Shown here one piece after another: positions 50,678-53,893 of a stretch of DNA of 53,893 nt. The stretch is from Clostridiaceae bacterium (lineage in GTDB: Bacteria > Bacillota > Clostridia > Lachnospirales > Lachnospiraceae). Position 1 is the stretch's first letter. Each line of letters starts with the position of its first letter. Made by a program: the position numbers and the translations under genes. The stretch covers positions 16,820 through 70,712 of the forward strand of contig CABIYE010000014.1 in the NCBI GenBank assembly GCA_902362865.1, in the 5' to 3' direction. The notes beneath the pieces were generated by a model that saw only the letters and a list, made by a program, of their open reading frames with translations, did no database searches and was not told the DNA's origin.

Positions 50678-53600
50678 AATAAAAATCTGATTATCCGCTA
50701 AAACACAGTATCTATCAGCATTTTCAAGGAAACAAACACATCAATTTACTACTTATTTACTACTAACGAATGAGCCTTGATACGCTAGTTTTCTTAGATA
50801 TGCAAAGATATGGTACAGCACATCAGTATTGAAACAAGAAAAATTTAATATTTCATAGACTATGGAACGCCTAACATGACGTTCCTTTTCTATTTCCAGC
50901 CGTTCTTATTGGACGGCTATTTTATTACTCAAAACGAAAGGAGCATTAGACTTATGAAAAAGATATTAAAGCGATTGTGTACGGGCTTCTTAGCTCTTGC
51001 AACTGTCGTTACTGCTTTACCGAGTACACCCGTTCATGCAGAAAGTAAGCAATACTGGACGGAAAGTGCAGAGCGTGTCGGTATCATTGAAAAAGTAATG
51101 AATGACGGTTCTATCGGTTCTACATTCAATGAGGGCATGATGAAAGTTGAGGGCGAAACTGCCTATTGTATTGACATCAATACAGATTTCAAAAATGGTT
51201 ACAAGACCAGAGCTGACGCAAGCTCACGCATGAGTGCCGACCAGATTTCAGATGTGGCGTTATCCTTAGAGTATGTCAAACAGTATGGCGAAGCTCACAA
51301 GGAACTGAATTACAAGCAAGTCTATCTGTTGGAACAATGTGTTGTCTGGCAGAGATTGAGCGTACATCTTGGCTGGCAATGTGATAACGTGCGAGCTTCT
51401 TATGATGAAATTCCAAAGGCAACACAGGACGAAGTTTTCTCTGGTGCAAAAGCCTTTGTCAAAGAGAATAAAGGACGCTATGAATGTGGCGGTTATATCT
51501 ACTCTGGCGAGGGGCAGGAATTAGGACAATTCTGGGCGAAACTGAATGTCGGAAATGCGAAACTACAAAAGACTTCCAGTAATACCAGCATTACAGACAG
51601 TAACGGGAATTACTCTGTCGCTGGTGCAATCTACGGTGTCTTTTCTGATAAGGACTGCACGAAACAGCTTGCCACCCTTACGACTGATGAAAACGGAAAT
51701 ACAGATGTTGTAGAGGTAAAAGCAGGCACAGTCTATATCAAGGAATTATCCGCACCAGCAGGATATAAAGTAGATAAAACTGTATATTCCTTAAAGATTG
51801 AAGCTGGAAAGACAGCGACATTGAACGTATCTGATACGCCAAAAGTAACGGACACTTTGATTGAGCTTTTCAAGATTGACATGGAAACACAGAAAGACAA
51901 TCCGCAAGGAAACGCTTCTCTAGCAGGTGCGGAATTTACATGGAAGTATTATGCAGGCTTCTATACTAAAGACAATCTCCCTGCCGAAGCTACTCGTACA
52001 TGGGTTACAAAGACAATCGCTGAAACAGACAGCGATGGGACAACCCACTACATCACAAAATTAGCGGACGCATACAAGGTGTCTGGCGACAGCTTCTATA
52101 TGCAAGACGGTAAAGCCGTTTTTCCACTTGGAACACTAACCGTTGAAGAAACGAAAGCTCCAAATGGCTACTTACTTGACGGTGCATATATGCAGGCTGG
52201 CGATAAGTCCGAACAGATTAAGGGCTTATATGTAACACAGATTACCGAGGACGGCGACCTTGCCGTATTATCTGGAAGTAACCAGTTTTCCGTTTCTGAC
52301 AAGGTTATCCGTGGCGGTGTCAAAATTCAGAAACGAGATTTAGAAACGGGCGATACAAAGCCACAAGGAAGTGCCACTTTGAAAGATACTGCCTTTGACA
52401 TCATTTCCTTAAAAGATAATGCAGTATTGGTTGAGGGCAAGCTATACAAAAAAAATGAAGTGGTAAAGACAATTCGTACCGATATTGAGGGTGTCGCTTC
52501 TACTTCTGCCGACCTTTTACCTTATGGAAAGTTTCGTATCGTTGAAAGTGAAGCTCCAAACGGATATTTGACTGACGGTGCAAAACCGATTGATTTTACA
52601 ATCACAGAAAATGGAAAAATTGTGGACTTAACCGACAAAGCCCATTCTATCTACAATCAGATTAAGCGTGGGGATATTGAGGGCGTGAAAATCGGTGCAG
52701 GCACACACAAGCGTCTTGCTGATGTTCCTTTTAGGATCACAAGCAAGACGACGGGCGAAAATCATGTCGTGGTAACTGATGATAACGGGCAATTCTCCAC
52801 TTCTGCTGACTGGGCTTCTCATAAGCACAATACAAACGCAGGCAAGACCAGCGAGGACGGTGTGTGGTTTGGGATTTCTGAACCAGACGACAGCAAGGGT
52901 GCATTACCTTATGATACCTATATCATTGAAGAAATGCGTTGTGACAGTAACAAAGGCTTTGAACTTATCCCACCTTTTGAAATCGTGGTATCAAGAAATA
53001 ACCTTGTGGTTGATTTAGGGACGCTGACTGATGAATACGAAAAAGAAATCTCTATCCATACCACAGCGACCAGCAAGGACGGCGAAAAGACTATCCTTGC
53101 AGGAAAAGAGGTAACAATCGTTGATACAGTCAAATTGGACGGACTTACAAAAGGCACAAAATATCAGCTCAAAGGCTGGCAGATGTTAAAGGAAGAAAAC
53201 ACCGAGCTTATCATTGACGGGAAACGTGTAGAAAACAACTATACCTTTATCGCTGATGATGAGGAAATGAAAGTGGAAATTTCCTATACATTCAATGCGT
53301 CTGCTTTAGGTGGCAAGAACCTTGTTACCTTTGAAGAATTGTATAATTTCAGCAATCCAGACGAACCCGTAAAAGTTGCGGAACACAAAGACATTGAGGA
53401 CGACGGGCAGACGGTACTTATCACAGAGCGTATCATCAAAATTCATACGACTGCTACCGATAAGGACGGCAACAAAGAGCTTGAAGCTGGAAAAGACGTT
53501 ACAATCATTGATACGGTTACTTTAGAGGGCTTAGAAGTCGGCACAAAATATCAGTTAAAGGGCTGGCAGATGTTGAAAAAAGAAAATGCAGAACTTCTTA

Positions 53601-53800
53601 TCAATGGAAAGCGTGTGGAAAGTGATTACACTTTTACCGCTGACAGCGAAAACATGAAAGTAGAAGTTGCCTTTACTTTTGACGCTACTTCTTTTAACGG
53701 AAAACAGCTTGTAACTTTTGAAGAATTGTACGATTTAAGCAATCCAGACGAGCCGAAGAAAGTTACCGAGCATAAGGATATTGAGGATAAGGGACAGACG
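50675..53800 (+). mobile_element. End of a Tn916/Tn1549-like element inserted in bcp
   Basis: The sequence ATAAAAATCTGATTATCCGC starting at 50680 resembles, from memory, the terminal sequence of Tn916. Two 11-bp-spaced copies of ATTTACTACT (50744-50753, 50755-50764; AGTAGTAAAT on the other strand) resemble the DR2 arm sites bound by the Tn916 integrase. A VaFE adhesin gene reading inward is the usual first gene of Tn1549-like elements. Apart from these sites, 50678-50953 holds a leader hairpin and no gene. The element is broken at about 53801. Confidence 0.7.
50864..50892 (+). terminator. Leader hairpin with U-run before the adhesin gene
   Basis: GGAACG (50864-50869) pairs with CGTTCC (50880-50885), followed by TTTTCTATTT. 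It may be a terminator for outside transcription or an attenuator. Confidence 0.5.
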
Positions 53801-53806
53801 ATTTGA
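50954..53806 (+). CDS. Thioester/SpaA/VaFE-repeat surface adhesin, 3' truncated
   Basis: A 950-residue product starting at the ATG at 50954 (AAAGGAG upstream). Signal peptide about 1-30. A thioester domain follows, with Cys72 (AYCIDI) and Gln128 (EQCVVW) as the likely cross-link pair. Next come several SpaA/Cna-B-like domains (about 225-690; YSVAGAIYGVFSD, VYIKELSAPAGYKVD) and two VaFE repeats (about 699-825 and 828-950; NLVTFEELY, LVTFEELYD). The second repeat stops abruptly at GQTI, where new DNA begins, so the LPXTG wall anchor is lost. The product would be secreted rather than anchored, if stable. Confidence 0.88.
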   Translation: MKKILKRLCTGFLALATVVTALPSTPVHAESKQYWTESAERVGIIEKVMNDGSIGSTFNEGMMKVEGETAYCIDINTDFKNGYKTRADASSRMSADQISDVALSLEYVKQYGEAHKELNYKQVYLLEQCVVWQRLSVHLGWQCDNVRASYDEIPKATQDEVFSGAKAFVKENKGRYECGGYIYSGEGQELGQFWAKLNVGNAKLQKTSSNTSITDSNGNYSVAGAIYGVFSDKDCTKQLATLTTDENGNTDVVEVKAGTVYIKELSAPAGYKVDKTVYSLKIEAGKTATLNVSDTPKVTDTLIELFKIDMETQKDNPQGNASLAGAEFTWKYYAGFYTKDNLPAEATRTWVTKTIAETDSDGTTHYITKLADAYKVSGDSFYMQDGKAVFPLGTLTVEETKAPNGYLLDGAYMQAGDKSEQIKGLYVTQITEDGDLAVLSGSNQFSVSDKVIRGGVKIQKRDLETGDTKPQGSATLKDTAFDIISLKDNAVLVEGKLYKKNEVVKTIRTDIEGVASTSADLLPYGKFRIVESEAPNGYLTDGAKPIDFTITENGKIVDLTDKAHSIYNQIKRGDIEGVKIGAGTHKRLADVPFRITSKTTGENHVVVTDDNGQFSTSADWASHKHNTNAGKTSEDGVWFGISEPDDSKGALPYDTYIIEEMRCDSNKGFELIPPFEIVVSRNNLVVDLGTLTDEYEKEISIHTTATSKDGEKTILAGKEVTIVDTVKLDGLTKGTKYQLKGWQMLKEENTELIIDGKRVENNYTFIADDEEMKVEISYTFNASALGGKNLVTFEELYNFSNPDEPVKVAEHKDIEDDGQTVLITERIIKIHTTATDKDGNKELEAGKDVTIIDTVTLEGLEVGTKYQLKGWQMLKKENAELLINGKRVESDYTFTADSENMKVEVAFTFDATSFNGKQLVTFEELYDLSNPDEPKKVTEHKDIEDKGQTI

Positions 53807-53893
53807 TGTGGTATAAAAAAAGTTGACACCCCATTCTCAAGGATTTGAGATATAATCTAGAGAATAAGGAGTGAACAAAATGGCAGAAAACAG
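53801..53893 (+). mobile_element. Start of a further insertion that breaks the adhesin gene
   Basis: The two VaFE repeats align through GGGACAGACG, and then the sequence changes completely. The new DNA begins with TGTGGTATAAAAAAAGTTGACA, has TATAAT at 53851 and AAGGAG, and then a new ATG at 53880 (MAEN..., running off the window). This looks like the left end of an insertion sequence or other small element. The family cannot be told from 93 bases. Confidence 0.55.
53880..53893 (+). CDS. Start of an unidentified gene, 3' partial
   Basis: Only four codons (MAEN) are visible after AATAAGGAGTGAACAAA, a good ribosome binding site. Given the context a transposase is likely, but nothing in the visible residues proves it. 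Confidence 0.5.

Noticed and set aside
50744..50764. Short tandem repeats ATTTACTACT as a CRISPR or microsatellite
   Set aside because: Only two units spaced 11 bp apart with no spacers; position and sequence fit integrase arm sites better.
53823..53856. TTGACA and TATAAT near the window end as a standard promoter
   Set aside because: The spacer is 22 bp, too long for a normal sigma-A promoter; TATAAT may still act with another -35, so no separate promoter was listed.
1..53893. tRNA, rRNA, CRISPR array or replication origin
   Set aside because: No cloverleaf, rRNA core, repeat-spacer array or DnaA-box cluster was recognised on either strand by reading.

Overview
This window is a patchwork of mobile DNA and an oxidative-stress island from an anaerobic, low-to-mid GC Firmicute, most likely a gut Clostridia/Lachnospiraceae member. 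The reasons are the strict-anaerobe redox genes (rubrerythrin, desulfoferrodoxin, rubredoxin, CoA-disulfide reductase), strong GGAGG ribosome binding sites, frequent TTG/GTG starts, and conjugative-transposon families typical of that group. No tRNA, rRNA or CRISPR array was seen.

Region A (1 to about 24115) is the right-hand part of an integrative conjugative or mobilizable element. It carries a Cys-rich VLP protein, a run of accessory proteins that share a peculiar C-terminal tail, MobC, a membrane protein, a DUF3849-DUF4314 protein and a MOBP-like relaxase, followed by three tandem hairpins that could be oriT. Cargo follows: two complete two-component plus LanFEG-type ABC transporter cassettes (peptide-antibiotic sensing and export). 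Both are driven by promoters with the same 11-bp-phased TGCAAGGTT-like operator. The second cassette lies between 485-bp direct repeats that each encode an orphan winged-helix protein. The element ends with a sigma-like gene, a structured non-coding stretch, a small DUF6870-like gene and three consecutive large serine recombinases.

Region B (24113-24436) is an internal fragment of a tyrosine integrase gene, cut at both ends by inverted element ends that share the pattern AATTTTTTTT-N9-TTGAC. Region C (24432 to at least about 31465, minus strand) is a second element end with the same gene order as the end of region A: sigma-like gene, structured non-coding stretch, MazF-like toxin, DUF6870-like gene and three serine recombinases. 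Its far end is not identifiable here.

Region D (31706-41383) is a metal/peptide acquisition locus. A divergent AraC regulator faces two ABC transporter half-molecules of the IrtAB/YbtPQ type, followed by a five-gene Nik/Opp-type importer ending in a lipoprotein. Region E (about 41490-50675) is the chromosomal-looking redox island: duplicated rubredoxin, LysR, Crp/Fnr, CoA-disulfide reductase, rhodanese, thioredoxin, a short-chain dehydrogenase, rubredoxin, desulfoferrodoxin, a four-domain flavin reductase-rubredoxin-rubrerythrin fusion, PerR, YaaA and a bcp peroxiredoxin.

Region F (about 50675 to the end) is another mobile element of Tn916/Tn1549 type that has cut off the start of bcp. It carries arm-site-like 11-bp repeats and a thioester/VaFE surface adhesin, which is itself cut off near 53801 by the start of yet another insertion.

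The most notable points are the twin triple-recombinase modules with a shared candidate structured RNA, the common C-terminal tails next to the relaxase, the double insertion in one integrase gene, and the redox fusion with a preserved internal ribosome binding site.
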